From Candidatus Scalindua sp. (GTDB taxonomy: Bacteria; Planctomycetota; Brocadiia; Brocadiales; Scalinduaceae): a stretch of DNA of 64,000 nucleotides. Made by a program: the position numbers and the translations under genes. The stretch is from assembly GCA_031316155.1 (NCBI GenBank), contig JALDRB010000003.1, positions 223,792-287,791 of the forward strand, given 5' to 3'. The notes beneath the pieces are model-generated. The model did no database searches. It was not told where the DNA came from and worked only from the letters and a program-made list of their open reading frames with translations. Within the stretch, counting starts at the first letter, position 1. Each line of letters starts with the position of its first letter. This document shows, piece by piece, positions 1-10,031 of this stretch.

Positions 1-1907
1 ATTTATCACTGTTCGGGTTTGTGGTACTACTTTATTTTATTAATAAAAAAAAGAATATAGTAGAAGTGCCGAGTATGATGCCCTGGATGGTATTAAGAGA
101 AGATGTTGTACGAAGCCGACTTTTTAAGATTGATATTCTTTTTCTGCTACAACTGCTTCTCATGCTGCTTCTTGTACTTTTTCTCGCACGCCCATACCTG
201 AAATCGAGCATTATTAATATTTCCGGGAAAAATGTCATCCTTATCATTGATTCATCTGCAAGTATGCAAACCACTGAGACCGGTGGATCACGTTTTGATC
301 AGGCAAAATCTGATGCCTTAAAGATGGTCAGCAAATTAAGCCAATGGGATAAGATGATGGTCATATCCACAAACTCATCTTCAACGATTATTTCTGAATT
401 TACGAACGAAAAGCAGAAGCTGAGCAACGCGATAGGCAATCTGAAACCAAAGGATACCGGGACAAATCTCGAGGAAGGGGTAGGGTTAGGTGTCTCTTTC
501 CTGAAAAATGTTGATAATGGTCAAATATACGTCTTAACGGACCGGTCACCTTCAGCAGTAAATTCATACCAGAGTGAAGGAGAAAAGATAAAATTTACCA
601 GATACGGAGAGAATTCTGCAAATGTTGCCATAACATCATTAGACGTATACCAGGATATGTTTAAGGATTACACAGAACGTGAGGCGTATGTCACAATCAA
701 AAACTATTCAGATGGTGATAAAGACGGCATTGTAAATGTGTATTTAAACAACGAAATCATAAAGAAATCAGAAATAGAATTAAAAGGCGGTGAAGACAGG
801 ACATTACGAATTGATAAACTCAGCGCATCCGGTATTTTAAAGGCGGAATTAGAGGTAAACGATTATCTTTCTGTTGATAACACTGCTTATGCAATTGTTC
901 ATGAGATAAAACCTATCAAAATATTACTGGTTTCAAACGACAACAAACTTGAAAGAGAATTAGAGAAAATTCAAAACGGTACACATCGGATAAGAGTGAC
1001 CAGGATTAAGACAACAGATTACGTGCACGACATTGCTCAGAAATACGACGTTGCGATTTTTCACGAATATGTACCCAACCGTAATCCTGCTATTAACAGC
1101 CTTTATGTTTTTCCACCATTGAGGACATCATATCCGGAAACAGGGGATGCCGGCAAAGACAACACATTTCACCGTTCGCTTTTTACCATCACGAGAGTTA
1201 TAAAAAATACCAGGATACTTGACTGGGACACCAAACATCCTGCCATGAGGCACCTGGAGAACATGGATGATCTCAGCATCAGGAGCGCCATTGAGATGAA
1301 GCCGCCTGAGTGGTCGAATTCCCTTATAAAAGTAGCCGGCACTCCGTTGGATTCTACGATTGCCTTTGCAGGCAGGTACGAAGGTAAAAGGGTAATAGCA
1401 CTCGGTTTCGATTTAAGTGACTTTGACTTTTCTGAATCCAGAAATCTGAAGATACTGATTATGGTTCTTAATGTGATTCAATGGCTGAATCCCTATGAAG
1501 TTGAAGAGAACCTTAAAATGTTAACCGGTCGGCAATATAGTGCAAACTATACGATGCAGGGGGAGTATGAGTTGATGGATCCTGAAGGTGAAACACACAA
1601 ATTTAGCTTTGAAAATAACACCAGTGAGCATGTTCTTCTTAATAAAATAGAATATGCAGGGGAATATGTAGTAACCGGAGCAAATGTCAAAAGGGTATTT
1701 GTTGCAAATCTTTTTGATGATAAAGAGTCTGATATCAGATTGGAACCGGCAGAAAAAAAAGAGTTAAACTTTGAAGCGAGTGAAACCAAAACATCGGTTG
1801 AAGACAGAAAGAGTGAATTCGGTAAATATCTCCTTTTCTTTACGCCTTTTCTCCTTCTGCTGGAGTGGTTGATTTATTACAAAAAGGTCAGAGCGGGAAC
1901 TGAATAA
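1..1907 (+). CDS. BatA-like VWA-domain membrane protein (5' partial)
   Basis: The frame is open to the window edge, so the true start lies upstream; the GTG at 21 is only the first start codon visible. The N-terminus has two hydrophobic segments, as in BatA-type aerotolerance proteins, followed by a von Willebrand A domain whose MIDAS motif DSSAS starts near residue 77 counted from 21. A long beta-rich region follows, and a C-terminal membrane helix lies near residues 605-620. The protein probably sits in the inner membrane with the VWA domain in the cytoplasm or periplasm binding a divalent metal and a partner. It is followed after 24 bases by a second VWA gene, the usual BatA/BatB-like arrangement. 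The exact function is unknown. Confidence 0.8.
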   Translation, partial: LSLFGFVVLLYFINKKKNIVEVPSMMPWMVLREDVVRSRLFKIDILFLLQLLLMLLLVLFLARPYLKSSIINISGKNVILIIDSSASMQTTETGGSRFDQAKSDALKMVSKLSQWDKMMVISTNSSSTIISEFTNEKQKLSNAIGNLKPKDTGTNLEEGVGLGVSFLKNVDNGQIYVLTDRSPSAVNSYQSEGEKIKFTRYGENSANVAITSLDVYQDMFKDYTEREAYVTIKNYSDGDKDGIVNVYLNNEIIKKSEIELKGGEDRTLRIDKLSASGILKAELEVNDYLSVDNTAYAIVHEIKPIKILLVSNDNKLERELEKIQNGTHRIRVTRIKTTDYVHDIAQKYDVAIFHEYVPNRNPAINSLYVFPPLRTSYPETGDAGKDNTFHRSLFTITRVIKNTRILDWDTKHPAMRHLENMDDLSIRSAIEMKPPEWSNSLIKVAGTPLDSTIAFAGRYEGKRVIALGFDLSDFDFSESRNLKILIMVLNVIQWLNPYEVEENLKMLTGRQYSANYTMQGEYELMDPEGETHKFSFENNTSEHVLLNKIEYAGEYVVTGANVKRVFVANLFDDKESDIRLEPAEKKELNFEASETKTSVEDRKSEFGKYLLFFTPFLLLLEWLIYYKKVRAGTE

Positions 1908-1931
1908 TCAGGATAGAGAAATAAACACATA

Positions 1932-4546
1932 ATGGAATACCAGTTTACGAATACAGAATATTTGAAACTTTTATATTTGTTGCCGCTTTTCTGGGCGTTG
2001 TCGATCTTGGGTTATCGCCGGGTATCGATTATAAGGACGGTTCTTTCAATACTTCTGCGTTCATTTGTCTATCTCCTCATTGTGCTGGTATTGGCCGGAT
2101 TTGGGTGGGAAGAAAAATCTAAACAGGAAATTAATGCTGTTTTTCTCATGGATATGTCTGACAGTATAACACAGGAGAACAAAGAGTGGATGTGGGATTA
2201 TGTAAAAGATACAAATGGAAACATGGGCAAAAAAATAAAAAAAGGTTTGGTATTTTTTGGAAGTGAGTCTAAAATAATCACTCCTACATTCGAAGAGGAT
2301 TTAAACCTGAAAAAGGTTCGTAAAAATAATGCGGAACTGCCCATTGCTTCAGACAGAACCGATATATCAAGCGGTATTATAGCCTCGCTCAGTATGATGC
2401 CTGAAGACTCTTCAAAAATGGTTATTCTCCTTTCTGATGGAAATGAAAACTTTGGAGATGCTTTGCGGGCTGCAAGATTGGCAGCGGACAATGATATAAG
2501 GATTTTCACCGTTGCACCTCCTGCCCGCAAAAAGAATGAGATATTCGTTAAAAAATTCAATGTTCCTAAAGATGTTACAGAAGGTGAAACATTTAATGTG
2601 CAGGTTATCGTGGAAAATAAGAATGAAATGGCAAGCAAGGGCAGTGTGACAATTCACCGGGAAGACATTCTCCTCAAAGAGTGGAAAACCGAGTTCAAGA
2701 GAGGGACAAATGTTTTTGAAGTTCCCTATAAAGAAGAGAGAAAAGGATTTGCCAAATTTATTGCAAACATAAATGTTACGGACAGCAATTCTGACAGTGA
2801 CGTCACCAATAATAATAAATTCTCATTTGTGAATATAACAGGTAAAGCAAGGATACTCTTTATAAAAGGATCAGGAAATAAGAAAGCGTTTATACCGGAA
2901 GCTCTGAAAGATAGAACAATTGCCGTTGATGAGAAAGATCCAGCTCAGATACCGAGAACTCTGGAGGAGTATCTGGTATATGATTGTTTGATTTTTTCTA
3001 ATGTATCAAGTGCCTCACTGGATGATCAACAGATGGGCCTGATCAATACATATGTAAAGGATTTTGGCGGTGGATTTGTAATGACGAGCGGAGATAATGT
3101 TTTTGCCAAAAACGGCTACACAAATACAGGCATCGAAGAAATGTTACCGGTTAAGATAATAGGTGGTGCACCGCCAAAAGAGGAGAAGGGGACTAGGCTG
3201 TCTATCATTTTGATAATTGATAAGTCGGGCAGTATGCTGGGAAAGAAGATGCTCTTTGCCAAAAAGGCATCGATAGAGTTGGTCAAACAGTTAACAAAAA
3301 ACGATCAGTTTGGAATTGTCGCGTTTGATACCTCTCCCCATGTTGTGCTGAAACTTCAACCAATCGAAGAGGGGAAAAGAGATCTTATCAGAAAATTAAG
3401 CAGCCTAAGAGCAGATGGGGGAACGGACATATTTCCAGCCCTTGATATTGCGTATGATCAACTTGTCCAGACAAACGCAAAGGCAAATCATGTAATATTA
3501 CTTTCTGATGGTAACACAAGGTCTATTTACTACCATTACGGCACCTTGATCAGTAAGTTGAAACAGGCAAATATTACGGTTTCTACAATAGCACTCGGGC
3601 AATGGCTCGTTAATACAAAACTGCTACAGGACATAGCAGACAAAACGAATGGAAGATTTTACCAGATAACAGACATAATCAAACTCCCGAGACTGATAAT
3701 ACAGGATTCAGAGAAATTTATATCACAGGCAGATTTCATGAAGCACATTTTTTCCCGATCATAAACCAGAAAAGTCAAATATTACAGGGTATAGACAAAG
3801 ATCAGCTGCCGCCACTGAAAGGGTATACGATAACAGAAGCAAAAGATAAAGCTGAAATTTCCCTGACAACAGATATCACGGGAAAGGTAGATCCCATACT
3901 GGCAAACTGGAGGTATGGGCTTGGCAAAACAGTAATCTACACCTCTGATGCGGATGCAAGATGGTCATCAAAGTGGATAAACTGGTCGAAGTTCGACAAG
4001 TTCTGGTCTCAATTGGTGCACTGGGCCATGAGAGACATATCAAAAACTGATTATAATCTTAAGGTTAAAACAAAAGAAGACTCAACAACGTTACACATAG
4101 AATCATCTGCAAAACTTGAAAATGATACAAAGATGAGGATCAGCATTTTAGCGGCCAATGATGATGGCAAAGAGCTTAATGTGAAACAGGTTGCACCTCA
4201 GAGGTTTACGGCAGAATTACATGATGTAACTCCCGGCACGTATACGCTGAAAATAGCAAAAATAAAAGATCAGCAAGTCGTAGATCTGAAGATTAAAGGG
4301 GTTATCGTTCCGGAAAAAGTTATCAGGAAACCGAAGGAAAATTCTGATCTCGGGAATAATTTTCCTATTCTCGAAAACATTGCGGAGATTACGGGTGGTA
4401 TACATAACCCGACAAAGGAAGATCTTGAGGTAAAGGAAAAAGAGATAACCAGGATTGAGGACTTGGCGGGATATCTCATCCCGTTAGCAATGATCCTGTT
4501 TATTTTTGACATTGCAGTGAGAAAATATAACAGACAAATTGAATAA
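1932..4546 (+). CDS. Two-VWA-domain membrane protein, GATase-like, with a frameshift
   Basis: The first part (1932-3764) has an N-terminal membrane region, a VWA domain with MIDAS DMSDS near residue 74, a beta-rich middle and a second VWA domain with DKSGS near residue 430. It stops in the wrong frame at 3762. The -1 frame continues without a break from about 3743 to 4546. It encodes the conserved tail of this family (a PPLKGY segment, a YGLGKTVIYTSDA segment and a final membrane helix). The frame change falls on a run of six T at 3748-3753; seven T would restore one protein of about 870 residues. The gene is therefore intact with a sequence error, read by slippage, or recently broken. It belongs to the same operon as the preceding BatA-like gene. 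Confidence 0.8.
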
Positions 4547-4566
4547 TTGAACATGACCAGAAAGGC

Positions 4567-5337
4567 ATGATGAAAATCCGATTTCTATTTATTGCGGTAA
4601 TTCTGTTTGCCGGTACCATACCTTCACCCATCTGTGCCCAGTCCCTCTTTTCAGGCCTTGTTTTGTCTGAGAGAAATAATGGTTTGATGGTAGTAGAGGT
4701 ACAAAAAGAGAGTCCGGTTTTCGATGCGGGTTTGAGGAAAGGTGATATACTACTTGAAGTAGAAGGCAAAGAAATAAAAAACCTTGAAAGTTATGTAAGC
4801 CTGTCACGAACGATAAAAAATGAAGAGAAGGTTGAGGCTTATTTGACGATCTTGAGGGAAGGTGTCAAGTATGAAGCAGTTATTAAAGTTTATAGTATTC
4901 CTGTCTATCAGTCCTGGAATGAGAAGGTTGCAAAGCCCGCAGATGCTCCGAGTAATCTGAAGGGGACACCATTTGAATACTGGGTTGACAGAGGAAAGAG
5001 AACGTTGGCAAAGGTGGAAAAAGAGGGTAACATTCAAACAAAGGTAAAACGTTACCATGAAGCCATTACGTATTTTTACAACGGGTTGCATTATCAACCG
5101 GAATCGATAGATACAGCCCTCCAGATTGCCACCACATACCGCGTAATTGGTAAACTGTATCTGGACAATGGCAGTAAGGAAGAGAGTATAAGGTACTATA
5201 AAAATTCTCTCAGACTGTGTGTTCTTTGTTTCAAGAAGACAGAGAAGGATGATTCTCTTAAACTCATACTGATAAACCTTAAAGAGATAGAAAAGGAACT
5301 TGGACAAATTAAATCAGGAACAATAAACTCACGTTAG
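4567..5337 (+). CDS. Exported PDZ-domain protein with TPR-like C-terminus
   Basis: The first 25 residues are a signal peptide ending in a PICAQS-type cleavage site. Residues about 30-95 form a PDZ domain with the typical sequence V-x-x-x-S-P-V-x-x-A-G-L-R-K-G-D-I-L-L-E, where a substrate C-terminus would bind. After a short linker, residues about 140-245 are helical and TPR-like (repeats around YHEAITYFYNGLHYQPES and AKESIRYYKNSLRL-type segments). No protease domain is present, so it is a periplasmic scaffold and not an HtrA enzyme. It follows the VWA genes by 20 bases and probably belongs to their operon. The second of the two adjacent ATG codons is equally possible as start. Confidence 0.75.
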   Translation: MMKIRFLFIAVILFAGTIPSPICAQSLFSGLVLSERNNGLMVVEVQKESPVFDAGLRKGDILLEVEGKEIKNLESYVSLSRTIKNEEKVEAYLTILREGVKYEAVIKVYSIPVYQSWNEKVAKPADAPSNLKGTPFEYWVDRGKRTLAKVEKEGNIQTKVKRYHEAITYFYNGLHYQPESIDTALQIATTYRVIGKLYLDNGSKEESIRYYKNSLRLCVLCFKKTEKDDSLKLILINLKEIEKELGQIKSGTINSR

Positions 5338-5417
5338 TTAACAATATTAATGACTCTGATCAACAAAGAAACAAAACCGGGTTTGTTTATTCAACTATTT
5401 AACAGTCGTAAGGATAT

Positions 5418-6476
5418 ATGTCCAGCTTAAGAGGTAGAAAGATTACTCTGAGAGAGTTCAGGTTTTATGTTCTGGCAGCATTCTTACTCATTGCTATAGG
5501 ATGTGAGACGACCGGTATCCATCAAAAATCATACGAAAAAGTAAACACAAAAAAAATAAATAATCTGGCAATATTATATCCTGTTCATCTGCCGGAGATG
5601 TCCGTGAGTCTCAGAGCTGACGAGCAGTTTCTCACTACACTCATGACCGGTCCGGCGATCATACCACAGATTATGCTTCGGTTGGTTTTCATGTCGGAAA
5701 AAGAAGAAGATACTATGGCCTTTAATGAAATGATCTTTGATTTAAACATTGGAGAAACGTTTTGTGAAAGGCTTAATACCAAGCTTCAGCTATGTTCCAA
5801 TTTCAATGTTGTGCCACAGGAAGGTATTACAAAAAACAAAGTTGTCTGGCAGTTGCTGGAAAAGGACGAAAAAGAGCTGGAAGATTATAGGAAAATAGCC
5901 GCTGAATTAGGGATTGGCACAGTGCTGGAAATTAAGGTACTCTCCTATGGAATAAAAGACCCCGGAATTTTTTCAGGCCCATACTCCCTGCTCAAGATCG
6001 GAGTCAAGATGACCAGGGCATCAAATGGAATGGTTTTGTGGGAAGATGTTGTCGAAGCGAAAAGTGAGATAGATATGGGCACTGTCGATTTTGTAGAAAA
6101 TGTTTACGGAGATATTAATCTTCTGAAAGAAGAGCTTGAAAAGATTATGGATATTGTCACGGAAGAGTGTCTTGGAAGATTGGGTATTGATACCCATAAT
6201 ACGTATCTGCTGGATAAAGATTATAGAGAGAGGAAGAAGATAAAAATAGATATTGCCAGAAAGTTGAATGAACTTAACAATCTGCGTTATGATGAACTGA
6301 TTACGGACAGAGATTACAAAAAAAAGAAACGAGAGCTTATTGAAAGGGCGAAGGGAAGAGAAGTCAGTTATCAGGAAGATATAAAGCTTACGCCCGTCAA
6401 AAAAGAGAGCAAAAAGGTTATCAGGAAAGAGATAAAAACAAAGTCAGGACTTCCTCCCCTCCCTCGGAGAGACTAG
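5418..6476 (+). CDS. Outer-membrane-type lipoprotein with SHOCT-like tail
   Basis: A basic N-terminus and hydrophobic stretch lead to a lipobox (LLIAIGC, Cys near residue 29), so the protein is predicted to be lipidated. The middle part (about 45-240) alternates strands and helices like the CsgG/GNA1162 group of secretion-related lipoproteins, with the pattern AAELGIGTVLEIKV. Near residues 275-315 there is a short charged helical segment (ARKLNELNNLRYDELITDRD...) resembling a SHOCT oligomerisation motif, followed by a basic tail. A likely ribosome site (GGATAT) is close to the ATG. The gene ends the envelope operon; its substrate is unknown. Confidence 0.6.
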   Translation: MSSLRGRKITLREFRFYVLAAFLLIAIGCETTGIHQKSYEKVNTKKINNLAILYPVHLPEMSVSLRADEQFLTTLMTGPAIIPQIMLRLVFMSEKEEDTMAFNEMIFDLNIGETFCERLNTKLQLCSNFNVVPQEGITKNKVVWQLLEKDEKELEDYRKIAAELGIGTVLEIKVLSYGIKDPGIFSGPYSLLKIGVKMTRASNGMVLWEDVVEAKSEIDMGTVDFVENVYGDINLLKEELEKIMDIVTEECLGRLGIDTHNTYLLDKDYRERKKIKIDIARKLNELNNLRYDELITDRDYKKKKRELIERAKGREVSYQEDIKLTPVKKESKKVIRKEIKTKSGLPPLPRRD

Positions 6477-6481
6477 GTTTC

Positions 6482-6720
6482 TTGACAAAAATATTTTAAC
6501 CGAATTTGCCAAAATATTTATTAATAGTGTTTTTCATAATTTCTGACAAGCACCAAGTAACAGGTTCCAAATAACAAACAGATCACAACGAACAAATCCA
6601 AGATTCTAAACACACTGTTTTGATAATTCGAACATTGTAATTTGAAATTTGTTTGGGATTTGTAAATTGAGATTTGTAATTTGTTGACTCATGTTTGGTT
6701 CTGGCTCGTCTTGGTTAGGT
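6482..6720 (+). repeat. Dispersed A/T-rich repeat, copy 1
   Basis: This intergenic stretch contains a family-specific sequence: CACCAAGTAACAGGTTCCAA, then AACAAACAGATCACAACGAA, a central TGTTTTGATAATTCG, a complementary right half (AATTTGTAATTTG-type words) and the end TTTGGTTCTGGCTCG. The two halves are imperfect inverted repeats, so the RNA or single strand could fold into a long hairpin. Related copies occur near 42.2, 46.9, 53.5 and 57.0 kb. The outer part (AAAATATTTTAACC...) is shared with the copy at 46.9-47.2 kb in the opposite orientation. No protein is encoded. Confidence 0.75.
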
Positions 6721-6734
6721 ATGAAAGTGTTTTA

Positions 6735-8267
6735 ATGATATTGAAAAACTTTATTACTACAGCAAAAAAGAATTTTAACAGGATAGTCCTGGAAGACTCT
6801 ACAGGGATGTCTCTGACATTCGGCCACACACTTACCGCCTGCATTCTTCTCTCAAAACAAATTCGTAATTTTAATGGCGCAAATATTGCCCTCTTGTTTC
6901 CCGCGTCTGTTGGAGGTGCGTTGGCTTTTGTTGCCACCACTTTTGCCGGAAAGGTTCCTGTTGGCCTCAATTTTCTTGCAGGGAGAAAAGAACAGGAGTG
7001 GGTGATTGAAACCTGTGAGATTAACACCATCTTTACATCCAGGACGTTTATCCAAAAAGCGGACATTCCGGAAGACTCGAGAATGGTCTTTATTGAAGAC
7101 ATGAAAGAGAGGACAACAAAGTTACAGAAGATGTTTACGTATCTCTTCTGCAGGTTTCGTTCAACCCGATCCCTTCTTCAAAAGTATAGAGAGTATGAGG
7201 ATCCTGAGAAAACAGCCATAATTCTCTTCACATCGGGTTCCGAATCTCACCCAAAGGGAGTGCCGCTGACAAATCGGAATATTTACACATGCATTCAAAA
7301 TTATAAGACGGTCTTTGATCCCGTTCCGGAAGAAAAAATCCTCGGGACATTGCCATTCTTTCATGTCTTTGGATTTGCCGTTTGTCTGTGGATGCCACTT
7401 CTCATTGGAATAGGCGTAGTCTTCCACCCGAATCCAACTGATTATGAGCGGCTTGGTAAGATTGTACAGAAGTACCGGGTAACAATACTCATAGGAACCG
7501 GTACGCTGTACCGGGGTTTTATGAAAAAATGGAGAAAGGATCAGGTTTCCAGTGTCCGTCTGGCATTTGCCGGAGCAGAAAAGTTACACGAAACGGTGAG
7601 AAAGGATTTCTACGAAAAACTGGGAATAACTATTCTTGAAGGTTACGGAGTTACCGAAAGCACTTCATGTATAACTGCAAACACACCTAAAGATTTTTGT
7701 CACGGAAGTGTCGGGAGACCCTTATCGGGTATTGAATGCAGAATCGTCGATACTGAAACCTGCAGAGAACTTCCTCAAAATGAGGAGGGGTTGATTCTCA
7801 TTAAGGGGCCAAATGTTATGAAGGGGTATTACAAATCGCCTGAGTTAACCGAAAAAGCCTTTCATGATGGATTCTATATAACGGGGGATATCGGCAGACT
7901 GGTAAACGGATTTCTCCACATTACTGATCGCCTGAAGCGGTTTGCTAAAATTGGCGGAGAAATGATTCCTCTCTCTCCGGTCGAAGATAAATTATCCGAA
8001 GCCCTGGGTGAAAACGGTGATACTAATGATAAGAGAAGATGCGCAATTGTTAATATTCCTCATCCAAACAAGGGAGAACAGCTTATCGCCTTTGTCACGT
8101 CAGCAGATCCTGATAAACTTGCCATTAAAAAGAGACTCGATGAGGCAGGAGTTACAAAACTGTCCCAACCTGATCATTATGTATCCATTGATACTATTCC
8201 TCTCCTTCCGGCAGGAAAGGTAGACTATAAACAGTTAAAAGAGCTGGCAATGAAACAATTTGCTTAA
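6735..8267 (+). CDS. AMP-forming acyl-CoA/acyl-ACP synthetase
   Basis: This is a member of the adenylate-forming (ANL) superfamily. The phosphate-binding motif FTSGSESHPKGVPLTNRN lies near residues 165-185, the aromatic/adenine motif GYGVTES near 305, and the hinge region with YITGDIGRL and ITDRLKRFAKIGGEMI near 390-425. The C-terminal small domain ends with the LLPAGKVDYKQLK lysine loop. It would activate a fatty acid to acyl-AMP and pass it to CoA or acyl carrier protein; the sequence around the hinge recalls the synthetase half of Aas. Length (510 residues) is normal. The ATG at 6735 is preferred, because the upstream in-frame extension from 6681 lies inside the dispersed repeat. The gene is probably transcribed alone. 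Confidence 0.8.
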   Translation: MILKNFITTAKKNFNRIVLEDSTGMSLTFGHTLTACILLSKQIRNFNGANIALLFPASVGGALAFVATTFAGKVPVGLNFLAGRKEQEWVIETCEINTIFTSRTFIQKADIPEDSRMVFIEDMKERTTKLQKMFTYLFCRFRSTRSLLQKYREYEDPEKTAIILFTSGSESHPKGVPLTNRNIYTCIQNYKTVFDPVPEEKILGTLPFFHVFGFAVCLWMPLLIGIGVVFHPNPTDYERLGKIVQKYRVTILIGTGTLYRGFMKKWRKDQVSSVRLAFAGAEKLHETVRKDFYEKLGITILEGYGVTESTSCITANTPKDFCHGSVGRPLSGIECRIVDTETCRELPQNEEGLILIKGPNVMKGYYKSPELTEKAFHDGFYITGDIGRLVNGFLHITDRLKRFAKIGGEMIPLSPVEDKLSEALGENGDTNDKRRCAIVNIPHPNKGEQLIAFVTSADPDKLAIKKRLDEAGVTKLSQPDHYVSIDTIPLLPAGKVDYKQLKELAMKQFA

Positions 8268-8357
8268 ATAAAAACTTGTCTATCTGTGCCGAATACGGCA
8301 GACAGGCGGTTTTCAAACTTTCCCTTATTGAAAAAAGAATAGAAAGGAAATAGTATC

Positions 8358-8909
8358 GTGGTTACATGTACAGTGAAAATAAAAAAAATGTTATTAGCTG
8401 TTTTTTTTGTATCAGTATGTGCCGGCTGTGCCGCGACAGGCAGAATTTCTGAGTCACCGTACATAAGCCTTTCAAATATTGAACTGGTAAGTATGGGGGT
8501 GTTTGAGCAGCGGTATCGTATTATGTTGCGTATTAAAAATCCCAACGATATTTCTATTCCCATCAAAGGTATGAGCTACACTATTTTTCTTAACGGAAAA
8601 GAATTTGCAAACGGCGTGAGCAACAAACCGGTCATAATCCCGGAATACGGAGAGGAAGTCATTGAAATAGAAGCGACCAGTGACCTGACCGGTATCCTCA
8701 ACCAGCTTCAGGAACTGATCTCGGGAGGTATTGAAAAAGTGAGTTACCGACTGGCTGGCAGGGCAAAATTGTCAAACCGGATACGCAGGCTCTCATACGA
8801 ATATAAAGGTGAACTTGACCTTCAACCGGTCAGCGGGGACGGAAGCAGGTTTTTTCTGCATGCCCCGCAAACTCCGGAGAAGATGTATTCGCTTCCTGCC
8901 ACTGAATGA
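8358..8909 (+). CDS. LEA-type-2 (WHy) domain lipoprotein
   Basis: A signal peptide with a lipobox (VCAGC) precedes a domain with the LEA14/WHy pattern: a segment of alternating strands with RIMLRIKNPNDISIPIKGMSY-like sequence and a later NGVSNKPVIIPEYGEEVIEI stretch. Members of this family are small beta-sandwich proteins attached to the outer membrane in bacteria; their role is usually described as stress-related but is not established. The GTG at 8358 follows a purine-rich AGAAAGGAAA; a second GTG at 8373 and the ATG at 8388 are alternatives that keep the lipobox. The gene stands alone on this strand. Confidence 0.65.
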   Translation: MVTCTVKIKKMLLAVFFVSVCAGCAATGRISESPYISLSNIELVSMGVFEQRYRIMLRIKNPNDISIPIKGMSYTIFLNGKEFANGVSNKPVIIPEYGEEVIEIEATSDLTGILNQLQELISGGIEKVSYRLAGRAKLSNRIRRLSYEYKGELDLQPVSGDGSRFFLHAPQTPEKMYSLPATE

Positions 8910-8949
8910 TAAAGCTACTTCTGAGCAACGAAATGTTAAGAAAACGTGT

Positions 8950-9116
8950 TCATCGTTTTGTTAAATGACGGATGTCCTCTACATCATCATCAGTAATACT
9001 GAGGCTTCTCATTATTTGTTTTTTTTCATCGGAATTTAAGAATAGAAATATATACTTAATGCTACAGCTGCGATAAAAAGTATGAGAAAAATTTGAACCT
9101 GAGAAAAAGCTACAAT
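8950..9116 (-). pseudogene. Remnant of a small membrane protein
   Basis: Reading the minus strand, a hydrophobic segment (about 9115-9025: QIFLILFIAAVALSIYFYS) runs into a stop. The next frame continues with LNSDEKKQIMRSL, then SITDDDVEDIRHLTKR and a stop at 8950-8952. Together they look like a short anchored protein with an acidic helical tail, broken by a one-base shift near 9030. No start codon is visible upstream. The rest of the interval 8910-9219 shows nothing recognisable. Confidence 0.3.
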
Positions 9117-9219
9117 AGAATAAAAAACCTTGATTTTTACTTGTCGTAGTCCTATCCTTGCGTTGTTCTTAAAAAATAATATTTTTTATATTAAATATAA
9201 AGATACGGCATTGTTTCCC

Positions 9220-9501
9220 ATGCGTTTAAACAATAGAGAAATCAAGATTATTAAAGAAATCATTAGGCGGCTTGACAAAGACGCAAAAATATATCTTTTC
9301 GGCTCCAGAACAGATGATAAGGCTAAAGGAGGCGATATAGATCTGTTAATTATTTCGCAAAAATTTGATTACGATGACAGTATAACAGCAAGACAAAATC
9401 TTTACGAAAAATTAGGAGAACAAAAGATACATATAATTATTAAAAAGGATATAAATGATCCATTTTCGAAAATTGCTTATTCCGAAGGGATTTTGCTTTG
9501 A
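9220..9501 (+). CDS. MNT-type minimal nucleotidyltransferase (antitoxin)
   Basis: A 93-residue protein starts at the ATG at 9220; the frame is open further upstream but that part looks non-coding. It contains the polymerase-beta-type catalytic signature FGSRTDDKAKGGDIDLLI (GS near residue 26, the two Asp of DID near 38-40). Such proteins (MntA) inactivate a partner HEPN toxin by AMPylation. The next gene, an HEPN protein, overlaps it by four bases (TTGA), which fits a toxin-antitoxin pair. Confidence 0.75.
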   Translation: MRLNNREIKIIKEIIRRLDKDAKIYLFGSRTDDKAKGGDIDLLIISQKFDYDDSITARQNLYEKLGEQKIHIIIKKDINDPFSKIAYSEGILL

Positions 9502-9947
9502 GTTACAAACTACTAGATTTATTAAAAGAAGAACTTAAGTTAGTTGAAGAAGCTGCATTTATTCTGGATTATTCTTACAGCAATTGCCAAAAAATCGGAA
9601 TTAAGGAAGAATATAGCCTCCATGAACTTGATAACTTTGAGGCTTTTACCAGCAGATTTGCCAGGCTTAGTGATATTCTTATCCAGAAGCTTTTCAGGTT
9701 AATAGACAAGATCGAACTTGAAGAAAAAGGTACTGTGAGGGACAGAATTAATAATGCAGAAAAAAATGGATTAATTGATAACGCAGATACATTTGTTCAA
9801 ATAAGAATAGTAAGAAATGATATTACGCATGAATATGACCTGGATTCAGTGAAGGAAATATTTAGAAAAGTCATGGACTTAACTCCACATCTTCTTGAAA
9901 GTGTAAAAATGACAAAGTTGTTTTGCAGAAAATATTTTAGTAATTAA
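9498..9947 (+). CDS. HEPN-family toxin (HepT-like, NTase partner)
   Basis: The TTG start overlaps the stop of the nucleotidyltransferase gene by four bases. The 149-residue protein is all-helical and carries the HEPN RNase signature R-x4-H-x-Y (RNDITHEY, about residues 110-117). HEPN toxins of this type cut RNA until modified by their MNT partner. It resembles the HI0074-like substrate-binding group in its N-terminal half (ELKLVEEAAFILD). It forms the first MNT/HEPN pair of the window. Confidence 0.7.
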   Translation: MSYKLLDLLKEELKLVEEAAFILDYSYSNCQKIGIKEEYSLHELDNFEAFTSRFARLSDILIQKLFRLIDKIELEEKGTVRDRINNAEKNGLIDNADTFVQIRIVRNDITHEYDLDSVKEIFRKVMDLTPHLLESVKMTKLFCRKYFSN

Positions 9948-10031
9948 TTGTATTGGAATTTCAAAGTTTCCCAAACAGTATTCAAAGAAACCACAGATTT
10001 TTCAGCTTTCTTAAAAAGGAAAAATGTAAAG

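Noticed and set aside
2198-2638. Minus-strand frame inside the second VWA gene
   Set aside because: It is a shadow of the well-supported + strand gene and has no family resemblance.
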